Shown here: positions 1 to 5,531 of the stretch, in pieces
Position numbering within the stretch: position 1 is the first letter of the stretch
Layout of the letters: each line of letters starts with the position of its first letter
From: Geminicoccaceae bacterium
Lineage (GTDB): Bacteria; Pseudomonadota; Alphaproteobacteria; Geminicoccales; Geminicoccaceae
Reading direction: 5' to 3'
Length of the DNA stretch: 5,531 nucleotides
NCBI GenBank assembly: GCA_030824835.1
Contig: JAPJRA010000299.1
Location: 1-5,531 of the forward strand
The notes under the pieces: model-generated
The model's database searches: none
Seen by the model: only the letters and a program-made list of their open reading frames with translations
Told to the model about the DNA's origin: nothing
Made by a program: the position numbers and the translations under genes

Positions 1-451
1 AGCCATGGCTGTCGACGATCCCGGTCGTGGGTGACCATAGCGCGCCCGAGCAGCGCAGCGCCGGCTCCAGCGCCATCGCCCGTGCGGCGGTCCACGGCTC
101 CAGATCGGGCATCCCCAGCGCAAGAGCGTTGGTGCGAATGGCCTCCAGGCGCGCTAGCTGGGCCTCGCTGGTGGCGACGATGAGCTTGCCGCAGCGGGAG
201 TGCGCGACGCCGCGCTCGGCGCAGTAGCGGTAGAGGAACTGCTTGCCCTCGATGCAGTAGCAGGCCTTCCGGCTGCCGGTCGCATAGTAGATCCCGGCGT
301 GGATCACCTCGCTGTTGCGCGAGCTGGTCTCGGTGCCGATGGCCTCCGCCTGCTCCAGGACGATGACCTCAAGACCAGCCAGCGCCAGCCGGCGGGCGCA
401 GGCGAGCCCGACAACCCCGGCCCCGATGACGACGCAGTCGACCCTTTCCAT
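1..451 (-). CDS. FAD-dependent oxidoreductase, L-2-hydroxyglutarate oxidase-like (partial, N-terminal 150 residues)
   Basis: This is the start of a DAO-superfamily flavoprotein that continues past the left edge of the window. The reading frame is open from an ATG at 449-451 to the edge. A Rossmann FAD-binding fold begins at residue 5, with the GxGxxG glycines at G10, G12 and G15 and the acidic end of the second strand at E33. The stretch [14 protein letters not shown] (residues 43-56), the [10 protein letters not shown] segment (87-96), LEPAL (128-132) and the TGIVDSHG segment (143-150) are typical of the L-2-hydroxyglutarate dehydrogenase/oxidase (LhgO/L2HGDH) group. That group oxidises 2-hydroxy acids and passes electrons to oxygen or a quinone. 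The exact substrate cannot be read from this fragment, so glycerol-3-phosphate or another hydroxyacid remains possible. The start lies 7 bp after the stop of the Ldh_2 dehydrogenase gene, so the two are probably one transcript. No strong Shine-Dalgarno sequence precedes the ATG, which suggests translational coupling. Confidence 0.88.
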   Translation of the reverse strand, partial: MERVDCVVIGAGVVGLACARRLALAGLEVIVLEQAEAIGTETSSRNSEVIHAGIYYATGSRKACYCIEGKQFLYRYCAERGVAHSRCGKLIVATSEAQLARLEAIRTNALALGMPDLEPWTAARAMALEPALRCSGALWSPTTGIVDSHG

Positions 452-458
452 GGTCGGG

Positions 459-1532
459 TCAGCGCCCGAGGGCGCGGTCGAGGTCGATCTCGGCGATGCC
501 GAGGCTGCGGCCGGCGGCCAGGATGTCGGCCAGGCTCTTGTCGTCGATCGGCACGCCATCGGCCATGCGACGCTCCCGTGCCCGTGCCTCCGGCTCTCCC
601 GGCAGCAGGATCTCCTCACAACCAGGCACGCGCGGTGCCGCCTTGACCCAGGCACCGACCGCCGCCGTTTCCTCTGCGATGTGCGTCCGGTCGCCCAAGG
701 CCCCAACATCGACGATGAAGGACAGCATGCTGTTGAGGATGCCGTCCTGGCGTACATGGTGCGGGGCGATCGTCGTGCCGCCGGTGACCGCTGCACCCAG
801 CACCTCGCTGAGGATCGCCATGCCCGAGCCCTTGTGCGCGCCGAACGCCAGCAGCGCACCGCGGCGGGTGTCGACGTAGGTCGTCGGGTCGGTGGTCGGG
901 TTGCCGTGCTCGTCGATCAGCACGCCTTCGGGTACCGGCACGCCTTTGTTGCGGGCGACGCGCGCCTTGCCGAAGGCGATGGCACTGGTCGCCATGTCGA
1001 GCAGCATTTGTGGCGTACCATCGGCGTCCGGCACCGCTGCAGCAAACGGGTTGGTGCCCAGACGAGCGTCGGCGCAGCCGAACGGCGCCTGCAGGGGTGC
1101 GTGGTCGGCGACATTGACGAAATGGACCGAAATCATACCCGCGGCGGCGCATTGCTCGGCCCAATGCCCGATCCGGCCGATATGAGCACTGTTGCGTAGG
1201 GCCACGACAACGGAACCCTGCTGTCTGGCGCGCTCGATGCCGAGGCGCATGGCCTCCTTGGCCATGGCTTGGCCGAAACCGCGTTTGGCGTCGAGCACCA
1301 GCACCCCGCCATTGTCGGCCACCAGCTCCAGCGACTGGTCGGGCACGAGCAGCCCAGCGTGCAGCAGGCGCACGTAGTCCGGCAACATGCCGACACCGTG
1401 ACTATCGTGCCCGGAAAGATTGGCGGCTACCAGGTGATCGGCCACAGCCTGTGCCTCGGTGGCACTGCTACCCATGGCGCGGACGATGAGTGTCACCAGT
1501 GCATGGAGCCGGTCGGCGGCGAGATTCGGCAT
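459..1532 (-). CDS. Ldh_2-family NAD(P)-dependent 2-hydroxyacid (malate/L-lactate-type) dehydrogenase
   Basis: The 357-residue protein matches the usual length of the Ldh_2 family (about 330-370). This family includes malate/L-sulfolactate dehydrogenases, ureidoglycolate dehydrogenase AllD and E. coli HcxB (YbiC). It is unrelated in fold to classical lactate dehydrogenases, is cytosolic, and reversibly oxidises 2-hydroxy acids with NAD(P)+. Family signatures are visible: [13 protein letters not shown] at residues 41-53 (H45 is a candidate catalytic or substrate-binding residue), [11 protein letters not shown] at 114-124 (H117 is a second candidate), and [14 protein letters not shown] at 151-164, followed by [13 protein letters not shown] (177-189) and AHKGSGMAI (232-240) around the cofactor and active site. 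The start is well constrained, because an in-frame TAA lies 18 bases upstream of the ATG. No clear ribosome binding site is present. The stop is 7 bp before the FAD oxidoreductase gene, suggesting an operon. Substrate identity is not determinable; malate, lactate, 2-hydroxyglutarate or another hydroxycarboxylate are all possible. The family assignment is firm. Confidence 0.93.
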   Translation of the reverse strand: MPNLAADRLHALVTLIVRAMGSSATEAQAVADHLVAANLSGHDSHGVGMLPDYVRLLHAGLLVPDQSLELVADNGGVLVLDAKRGFGQAMAKEAMRLGIERARQQGSVVVALRNSAHIGRIGHWAEQCAAAGMISVHFVNVADHAPLQAPFGCADARLGTNPFAAAVPDADGTPQMLLDMATSAIAFGKARVARNKGVPVPEGVLIDEHGNPTTDPTTYVDTRRGALLAFGAHKGSGMAILSEVLGAAVTGGTTIAPHHVRQDGILNSMLSFIVDVGALGDRTHIAEETAAVGAWVKAAPRVPGCEEILLPGEPEARARERRMADGVPIDDKSLADILAAGRSLGIAEIDLDRALGR

Positions 1533-1622
1533 GATTTTTTGGCCCGGTTACGACGCCACGGCTGACGCCGGCCTTCGCTGCTACCAGAGCGCTTGGCCCG
1601 CGAGAAGTGCCTCGAAGGCAAG

Positions 1623-2444
1623 TCAGCCGGGCAGGCCGCGCGCACGCCGTTCGGCGACAAAGGCCGCATGCGTCGGCCCGATCGCCGCGAGCAGCGCAGG
1701 GTGCAGCGCGTGCCCGGCGGCCAGGAGGCCCTGGTGGATCGGGTCCGGCTGGTTCAGGTGGATCGGCCCGCCGAAGGCGTCGGTGAGCACGGCGCCAGCC
1801 TCGGCCAGCAGCAGGACCGCCGCCGCGATGTCCCAATCGTGCGTTCGCCGCCAGGACAGATAGCCGTCGAAGCGGCCGGCCGCGACCAGTGCCAGCTTGT
1901 AGGCGAGCGACCCCAGGGAACTCATCCGTGCACTGGGCAGGAGTTGCGCGAAGCCGCGCCGCCTGGTCTCGAACTTGCTGGCGACAATGCGTGCCTCGAG
2001 CAGGCTGTCGACGTCGCTTGCCTGGAGGCGCGTGCCGTTCAGATACGCACCCTCGCCGACCCTGGCCTCGAACAGCTCGTCGGTCGCCGGATTGAGCACG
2101 AAGCCGAGGACCGGGAGATTGTCGACGAGCAGCGCCACACTGATCGTGAACTCGGCAACACCCTCGGCGAACGATCGGGTACCATCGATCGGGTCGACGA
2201 CCCACACCCGCCGTCGCTGCAGGCGGATGCGGTCATCCTCCGTCTCTTCCGACAGCCAGCCGTCGGTCGCGTGGTCGCGGCGCAGTGTGGCGTGGAGATA
2301 GCGGTCGACGGCAAGATCGGCCTCGGTGACGATCTGGCCGGGGCTCTTCTCCCATCGCTCGTACGCCTGGCGAAAGTACCGCATCGCGATTCGGCCGGCC
2401 TCAATGACCGCGGAGCGTGCATGCTCAAGCTCCCTGTCCGGCAT
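1623..2444 (-). CDS. Inositol monophosphatase-family phosphatase (CysQ-like 3'(2'),5'-bisphosphate nucleotidase)
   Basis: This is a Mg2+-dependent, lithium-sensitive-type sugar or nucleotide phosphatase of the IMPase superfamily. It has 273 residues from the ATG at 2444. All metal-binding motifs are present: VTEADLAVD (residues 39-47), the SEE triad (65-67), WVVDPIDGTRSF (81-92, with D84 and D87 as metal ligands) and WDIAAA (204-209, with D205). GSLAYKLALVAAGRFDGYLS (178-197) is the usual substrate-side helix. Within the superfamily the pattern 'EFTISVAL' (98-105) followed by 'NPATDELFEA' (118-127) resembles CysQ-type proteins, which recycle 3'-phosphoadenosine 5'-phosphate; myo-inositol-1-phosphatase or histidinol-phosphatase activity cannot be excluded. 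The frame can also be read from a GTG at 2453, adding three residues. I prefer the ATG because AGGTG sits six bases before it. That ribosome binding site overlaps the stop codon (2450-2452) of the small upstream reading frame, so translation may be coupled. A 90-bp gap with no recognisable signal follows before the dehydrogenase gene. Confidence 0.92.
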   Translation of the reverse strand: MPDRELEHARSAVIEAGRIAMRYFRQAYERWEKSPGQIVTEADLAVDRYLHATLRRDHATDGWLSEETEDDRIRLQRRRVWVVDPIDGTRSFAEGVAEFTISVALLVDNLPVLGFVLNPATDELFEARVGEGAYLNGTRLQASDVDSLLEARIVASKFETRRRGFAQLLPSARMSSLGSLAYKLALVAAGRFDGYLSWRRTHDWDIAAAVLLLAEAGAVLTDAFGGPIHLNQPDPIHQGLLAAGHALHPALLAAIGPTHAAFVAERRARGLPG

Positions 2445-2449
2445 GGCGG

Positions 2450-2590
2450 TCACCTGTGGGCCGCGGTGCGGCGCCCGATGACGTCGCTAGCGGTATGCTC
2501 CGCCAGCACGGCATCGGTCGCAGGGGCGCCTGCCTTGCGGGCGGCGGCCAGGGCGATATCGAGGGGCTCATCCTGATCCATAAACGACAT
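2450..2590 (-). pseudogene. pmbA: Apparent 5' remnant of a pmbA/tldD-family gene (46 codons)
   Basis: A 46-residue frame runs from an ATG at 2590, immediately preceded by an in-frame TAG, to a TGA at 2450-2452. About four fifths of its codons end in G or C, as in a coding frame here. Its residues 10-35 (LDIALAAARKAGAPATDAVL, then AEHTAS) resemble the N-terminal helix and first strand of alphaproteobacterial PmbA/TldD proteins, which have the general form 'ARRAGADAADAVL-(V/A)E'. Intact PmbA/TldD proteins are about 440-480 residues and form a zinc metalloprotease that trims peptides such as microcin B17 precursors. Here the likeness ends after about 35 residues and the frame stops just before the phosphatase gene. 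In many alphaproteobacteria, as I recall, pmbA directly precedes such a phosphatase gene, so I infer a large internal and C-terminal deletion. The alternative is a genuine small coupled ORF that has come to resemble PmbA by chance. No strong ribosome binding site is seen. Confidence 0.45.
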
Positions 2591-2610
2591 CTAGTCGGGT
2601 ATGGCGGCAA

Positions 2611-2649
2611 GAAAAAGTCGTGGCGGTGGCATGGCGGAGGTCAGCCACG
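2611..2649 (-). terminator. Possible intrinsic terminator after the lysR gene
   Basis: Reading on the minus strand, CGTGGC (2649-2644) spans the last codons of the LysR gene and can pair with GCCACG (2624-2619) across a 19-base loop that includes the stop codon. It is followed by ACTTTTTC (2618-2611). A shorter alternative pairing uses the GCCAC inside the loop. The short stem, long loop and only five consecutive T residues make this a weak candidate. It would separate the regulator transcript from the pmbA remnant and phosphatase transcript. Confidence 0.3.
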
Positions 2650-3495
2650 GCCGAAATGCCGGAAGGTCGCATCCAGCAACGCGCGCATGCGAGCCTGCCG
2701 GCGCAGGTCGCGGTGATAGCCGACCCAGGTGTCGCGGCCGGGCGGGGCCTCGCCGAGATCAATCGTCTCCACGCCCGGATGGCGGTCACCCAGGAGACGG
2801 GGCAGCACGGCCAGCCCGGCCCCGGCAGCACAGGCTTGCAGCTGCGCGTCGCGGTTGTTGCTGCGGAAGGCGATGCGGGCATTGGGCAGCATGCGCTGCA
2901 GCCAGGCGATGTCGGGCAAACCGCCGAACGCCGTGTCCATCGTCACCAGCGCGCATCCGTCTCCGTCGCCAGCGCGGGGGCGAGCGATGCCGGGCGCAGC
3001 GTAGAGGGCATAGTCGACGTGCACAAGCTTGCGCTGGATGACCTCGGCCTCCTCAAATGGCCTGATCCGGAACACCAGGTCCGCCTCGCGTCGGGCAAGG
3101 CTGAACAGGCGGGAGTCCGTCACGAGCTCGATGGTGACGCCCGGGTGGGAGCGGGTGAACAACGCGAACAGCGGCGTCAGCACGTGGGCCCCGAACCAGT
3201 CCGAGGCAGACACCCGCAGCATGCCTTGAAGCTCCTGGCCCTGGCCGGCGAGCTGGCGCTGCAGGGCCACGGCCTCCTCCTCGATCCGCTCGGCATGGGC
3301 AAGGGCAGCCGCGCCCTCGTCGGTGAGCACGAAGCCCATGCTGGTGCGCTGGAACAGGGTCTGCCCGAGAGCGGTCTCGAGCGCCCGCAGACGCCGGCCC
3401 ATGGTCGGCTGCGTCTGCCCCAACTGGTGCGCCGCCGCGCCTAGCGTGCCTGCCCGCGCGATGGCCAAAAACACCTTGAGGTCACTCCAGTCCAT
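2641..3495 (-). CDS. LysR-family transcriptional regulator
   Basis: This is a DNA-binding transcriptional regulator of the LysR family, 284 residues from the ATG at 3495 (usual range 280-330). The N-terminal winged helix-turn-helix covers residues 2-60. MDWSDLKVFLAIARAGTLGA is a standard family opening, followed by AAHQLGQTQPTMGRRLRALE as the recognition-helix region and TLFQRTSMGFVLTDEG as the wing. A linker helix (about 60-90) leads to the effector-binding domain, beginning GMLRVSASDWFGAHVL at 91 and running to the C terminus; AGAGLAVLP (224-232) is the conserved loop of that domain. The frame is open upstream to a TTG at 3546. I reject that start because it falls upstream of the normal family start and close to the predicted transcription start. 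The gene is transcribed away from the MDR oxidoreductase gene across a 104-bp intergenic region carrying LysR-type dyads, so it probably controls that gene and itself. The effector is unknown, though a quinone, aldehyde or other electrophile would fit the neighbour. Confidence 0.95.
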   Translation of the reverse strand: MDWSDLKVFLAIARAGTLGAAAHQLGQTQPTMGRRLRALETALGQTLFQRTSMGFVLTDEGAAALAHAERIEEEAVALQRQLAGQGQELQGMLRVSASDWFGAHVLTPLFALFTRSHPGVTIELVTDSRLFSLARREADLVFRIRPFEEAEVIQRKLVHVDYALYAAPGIARPRAGDGDGCALVTMDTAFGGLPDIAWLQRMLPNARIAFRSNNRDAQLQACAAGAGLAVLPRLLGDRHPGVETIDLGEAPPGRDTWVGYHRDLRRQARMRALLDATFRHFGRG

Positions 3496-3534
3496 CGATA
3501 GCCAAACAAAAATGCATGATCCGCGGACAAATCC

Positions 3535-3546
3535 TTGGATGTCCAA
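3535..3546. promoter_or_regulatory. Inverted repeat TTGGA-TG-TCCAA, candidate LysR binding site
   Basis: The sequence is a perfect 5-bp dyad with a 2-bp spacer. With the following A (3547) it satisfies the T-N11-A rule for LysR-type regulators. It lies about at the predicted transcription start of the lysR gene, where a bound regulator would repress its own synthesis. It is also 54 bp upstream of the divergent oxidoreductase start codon. An overlapping flanking repeat, GGACA (3525-3529) with TGTCC (3540-3544), extends the symmetry. Confidence 0.5.
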
Positions 3547-3550
3547 ACGG

Positions 3551-3579
3551 ATAAAAAGAGCTCAATTGTCGACTGTCAA
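3551..3579 (-). promoter_or_regulatory. Sigma70-type promoter for the lysR gene
   Basis: On the minus strand a perfect -35 hexamer TTGACA (3579-3574) is followed, after exactly 17 bases, by TTTTAT (3556-3551), which matches the -10 consensus at four of six positions. Transcription would begin near 3544, giving an untranslated leader of about 48 bases before the LysR ATG at 3495. This also argues against the TTG at 3546 as a start codon. No comparably good promoter is visible for the divergent plus-strand gene, as expected of an activator-dependent promoter. Confidence 0.6.
3566..3579. promoter_or_regulatory. Imperfect dyad TTGTC-GACT-GTCAA, second candidate LysR site
   Basis: This imperfect inverted repeat has TTG and CAA ends and fits T-N11-A (T3567 to A3579). 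It overlaps the -35 hexamer of the lysR promoter. Its centre is about 32 bp, roughly three helical turns, from the centre of the 3535-3546 dyad, placing the two sites on the same face of the helix. LysR tetramers commonly contact two such sites. Assignment is inferred from sequence symmetry only. Confidence 0.35.
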
Positions 3580-3599
3580 CTCATGGCAGGACCATTCCC

Positions 3600-4580
3600 A
3601 TGCAAGCTTTGGTCGTGGAGAAGGCGGGCAACCCGCTGATGTCGGTGCAAGTGCCCAGGCCGATCCCTCTCGAGGGTCAGGCGCTGGTGCGGATCACGTC
3701 CAGCGGAGTCAATCCGCTTGATATCAAGATCAGCCAGGGCAACGCCGCCCATGCGCGGCAGCCGCTGCCGGCCATTCTCGGCATCGACATGGCCGGCGTC
3801 GTCGAGGCGCTGGGGCCGGGCGTGACCCGGATCGCGCCCGGCGACGAGGTGTACGGCATGGTGGGCGGAGTGGGCGGCATGCAGGGGACCCTAGCCGAGT
3901 ACGTTGCGGTGGACGTGGCGCTGCTGGCCCGCAAGCCGGCGAACCTCACCATGCGCGAGGCTGCGTCCCTGCCGCTGGCCGTGATCACCGCATGGGAGGG
4001 TCTGGTCGATCGTGCCCAAGTAGCCGCCGGCCGGAGCGTGCTCGTCCAGGGCGGCGCCGGCGGGGTCGGGCAGGTCACCATCCAGCTGGCCCAGGCATAT
4101 GGCGCTCGGGTGTATGCGACCGTGGCGGCCGAAAGGCGATCGGTGATCGAGGCGCTCGGTGCCACGGCCATCGACAGCGGAACCAATGTCGACGCGTACG
4201 TCGCCGACCAGACGGGCGGCATCGGCTTCGATATCGTGTACGACACCGCCGGCGGTGCGGCGCTCGACGATGCGTTCCAGGCAGTGAGGCGCGGCGGGCA
4301 CGTGGTCAGCTGCCTCGGCTGGGGCACGCATGCCCTAGCCCCCTTGTCCTTTCGGGCCGCGACCTACTCGGGCGTCTTCACGCTGCTGCCCCTCCTGACC
4401 GGGCAAGGCCGTGCCCATCATGGCTGGATCCTTGGCGAGGCCGCCAGGCTCGTCGAGGTCGGAAGTCTACGGCCACGGCTCGATCCGCGATCATTCACGT
4501 TGGCGACGGCGAATGAGGCGCTAGCGGTGGTCGGCAGCCGTGCAGCAGCCGGCAAGGTCGTGATCGACGTGGCGGTGTGA
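3600..4580 (+). CDS. MDR-superfamily zinc-independent NADPH:quinone oxidoreductase-like protein
   Basis: This 326-residue cytosolic oxidoreductase belongs to the medium-chain dehydrogenase/reductase superfamily (quinone oxidoreductase, QOR, branch; usual length 320-340). The N-terminal GroES-like domain (about residues 1-115) contains SSGVNPLDIKISQG (34-47), GIDMAGVVEALGPGV (61-75) and GDEVYGM (81-87). The nucleotide-binding Rossmann domain carries the glycine motif GGAGGVG (151-157), characteristic of NADPH-binding QOR proteins, and FDIVYDTAGG (210-219). The cysteine/histidine zinc ligands of alcohol dehydrogenases are absent, including the four-cysteine lobe, so zinc catalysis is unlikely even though databases often name such proteins 'zinc-binding dehydrogenase'. 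Likely substrates are quinones or alpha,beta-unsaturated carbonyl compounds. The start is supported by AGGA at 3588-3591, eight bases before the ATG. It is divergent from the LysR gene, the likely regulator, and ends 26 bp from the stop of the convergent ubiD gene. Confidence 0.92.
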   Translation: MQALVVEKAGNPLMSVQVPRPIPLEGQALVRITSSGVNPLDIKISQGNAAHARQPLPAILGIDMAGVVEALGPGVTRIAPGDEVYGMVGGVGGMQGTLAEYVAVDVALLARKPANLTMREAASLPLAVITAWEGLVDRAQVAAGRSVLVQGGAGGVGQVTIQLAQAYGARVYATVAAERRSVIEALGATAIDSGTNVDAYVADQTGGIGFDIVYDTAGGAALDDAFQAVRRGGHVVSCLGWGTHALAPLSFRAATYSGVFTLLPLLTGQGRAHHGWILGEAARLVEVGSLRPRLDPRSFTLATANEALAVVGSRAAAGKVVIDVAV

Positions 4581-4606
4581 GGGGGACCGTCGCCGATCCG
4601 GGGGGA

Positions 4607-5531
4607 TCAGCGCCAAATTGGCTTGCCGGTACCGGGCAGGCCGTATTGCTGCCACTTGCCGGTGACCTTAGCCACCACCTCATCGGCCATCTTGAGCTTC
4701 TGGCCCCACTCGCGCTTGGTCTCTCCGGGCCACTTGTCGGTGGCGTCGATGCCGAGCTTGCCGCCGAGGCCGGATTCCGGCGAGGCGAAGTCCAGATAGT
4801 CGATCGGCGTGTTTTCCGTTACCATCAGGTCGCGGCCGGGGTCGACCCGTGTGCTGATTGCCCAGATCACGTCGTCCCATTGGCGGCAGTCGATGTCGTC
4901 GTCCACCACGATGACGAACTTGGTGTACATGAACTGGCGCAGGTAGGACCACACGCCCATCATGATCCGGCGCGCGTGGCCGGGATAGGCCTTCTTGATC
5001 GAGACCACGGCCACCCGATAGCTGCAGCCCTCGGGCGGCAGCCAGAAGTCGACGATCTCGGGGAATTGCTGCCGGATCAACGGCACGAACACGTCGTTGA
5101 GTGCCTCGCCCAGCACGGAGGGCTCGTCGGGCGGGCGGCCGGTGAAGGTGGAGAGGTAGATTGGGTCACGGCGCATGGTGATCGCCGAGATGGTGAATAC
5201 CGGAAAGGGCTCGACCGAGTTGTAATAGCCTGTGTGATCGCCGTAGGGGCCCTCGGGACCGTGCTCGTCGAGGCTGACATGGCCCTCCAGCACGATCTCG
5301 GCCGAGGCCGGAACCTTCAGTGGAACGGTGACACAGTCCACCAGCTCGACCCGGCGTCCGCGCAGGAGGCCGGCGAACTGGTACTCGGACATCGTGTCCG
5401 GCACGGGAGTGACGGCCGCCAGTGTGACCCCGGGATCGGCGCCGAGCACGGCGGCGGCAGGCAGGGGGTCGCGCCGGCTCTGGGCCCAGCGCCGGTGATG
5501 CTGGGCGCCGCCGCGATGCTTGAGCCAGCGC
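4607..5531 (-). CDS. ubiD: 4-hydroxy-3-polyprenylbenzoate decarboxylase UbiD (partial, C-terminal 307 residues)
   Basis: UbiD removes the carboxyl group from 4-hydroxy-3-polyprenylbenzoate in ubiquinone synthesis, using the prenylated FMN made by UbiX. The frame is open from the right edge of the window, where it begins RWLKHRGGA, to the TGA at 4607-4609. About 190 N-terminal residues lie outside. Near-identity by eye to E. coli UbiD runs along the whole fragment: [104 protein letters not shown] and [10 protein letters not shown]. In the PEGPYGD motif, the glutamate at 5252-5254 and the aspartate at 5237-5239 match the acidic residues that, with an arginine lying outside this window, act on the substrate in the related decarboxylase Fdc1. 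A GTG at 5449 could be mistaken for a start, but strong family similarity continues upstream of it. The gene is convergent with the MDR oxidoreductase, with 26 bp between stops. Confidence 0.96.
   Translation of the reverse strand, partial: RWLKHRGGAQHHRRWAQSRRDPLPAAAVLGADPGVTLAAVTPVPDTMSEYQFAGLLRGRRVELVDCVTVPLKVPASAEIVLEGHVSLDEHGPEGPYGDHTGYYNSVEPFPVFTISAITMRRDPIYLSTFTGRPPDEPSVLGEALNDVFVPLIRQQFPEIVDFWLPPEGCSYRVAVVSIKKAYPGHARRIMMGVWSYLRQFMYTKFVIVVDDDIDCRQWDDVIWAISTRVDPGRDLMVTENTPIDYLDFASPESGLGGKLGIDATDKWPGETKREWGQKLKMADEVVAKVTGKWQQYGLPGTGKPIWR

Noticed and set aside
315..1199. Plus-strand open frame of 294 codons opposite the Ldh_2 dehydrogenase
   Set aside because: It is an antisense shadow of a well-supported gene, with no family similarity and no ribosome binding site.
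1608..1620. Small hairpin TGCCT-TCG-AGGCA just after the phosphatase stop codon
   Set aside because: It has a 5-bp stem with a 3-base loop and no T-run. It could occur by chance in GC-rich DNA and cannot be called a terminator.
1593..2576. Long plus-strand open frame of 327 codons opposite the phosphatase gene
   Set aside because: It has no recognisable domain and is full of arginine-, glycine- and alanine-rich low-information sequence. It lies antisense to a gene with complete catalytic motifs; such frames are common by-products of high third-position GC.
2620..3444. Plus-strand open frame of 274 codons opposite the LysR gene
   Set aside because: It is antisense to a clear LysR protein and has no recognisable domain; it is a GC-driven shadow frame.
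3496..3546. N-terminal extension of the LysR protein from a TTG at 3546
   Set aside because: The added 17 residues are not part of the normal LysR opening, and the TTG lies at about the predicted transcription start. The ATG at 3495 gives the standard family start.
3677..4327. Minus-strand open frames opposite the MDR oxidoreductase
   Set aside because: The translation is compositionally biased (serine, proline, alanine, threonine) without domain features, while the plus strand encodes a complete QOR-type protein.
4595..4608. Hairpin GATCC-GGGG-GGATC between the convergent oxidoreductase and ubiD stops, considered as a bidirectional terminator
   Set aside because: The stem is only 5 bp, it overlaps the ubiD stop codon, and no T-run follows on either strand, so it is not convincing as an intrinsic terminator.
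5447..5449. GTG as a start codon for a short 280-residue UbiD
   Set aside because: UbiD similarity (RWLKHRGGA and onward) continues upstream of it to the window edge, so the gene simply runs off the window.

Overview
This GC-rich window (coding third positions mostly G or C) looks like part of a proteobacterial chromosome. It is most likely alphaproteobacterial, perhaps of the Rhodospirillales type. That placement is inferred from the style of the proteins (UbiD ending in GKPIWR, a CysQ-like phosphatase next to a pmbA-like start, an Ldh_2/L2HGDH-like pair) and not from a marker gene. No rRNA, tRNA, CRISPR array, insertion sequence or phage gene was seen.

Layout from left to right. Four complete or partial genes plus one gene remnant lie on the minus strand between 1 and 3495. 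These are, in transcription order from right to left: a LysR-type regulator (2641-3495), a 46-codon reading frame that looks like the broken 5' end of a pmbA/tldD gene (2450-2590), an inositol-monophosphatase-family (CysQ-like) phosphatase (1623-2444), an Ldh_2-family NAD(P)-dependent 2-hydroxyacid dehydrogenase (459-1532), and the N-terminal 150 residues of an FAD-dependent oxidoreductase of the L-2-hydroxyglutarate oxidase type (1-451, cut by the window edge). On the plus strand, divergent from the LysR gene, is a zinc-free MDR-superfamily quinone oxidoreductase (3600-4580). Convergent with it, on the minus strand, is the C-terminal 307 residues of UbiD, the prFMN-dependent decarboxylase of ubiquinone synthesis (4607-5531, cut by the window edge).

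How they may work together. The LysR gene and the MDR oxidoreductase form a classical divergent regulator/target pair. They share a relatively AT-rich 104-bp intergenic region with a good sigma70 promoter for lysR (TTGACA, 17-bp spacer, TTTTAT) and two dyads of the LysR T-N11-A type about 32 bp apart. The Ldh_2 dehydrogenase and the FAD oxidoreductase are separated by only 7 bp and are probably co-transcribed. Both families act on 2-hydroxy acids, so a joint role in 2-hydroxyacid/2-oxoacid turnover is plausible. UbiD is a housekeeping respiratory-quinone gene and the phosphatase is probably housekeeping too.

The window is mostly ordinary metabolic and housekeeping sequence. The most interesting signals are the apparent pmbA remnant, whose stop codon overlaps the ribosome binding site of the phosphatase gene, and the architecture of the LysR/MDR intergenic region. 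I found no convincing evidence of a wholly new system.
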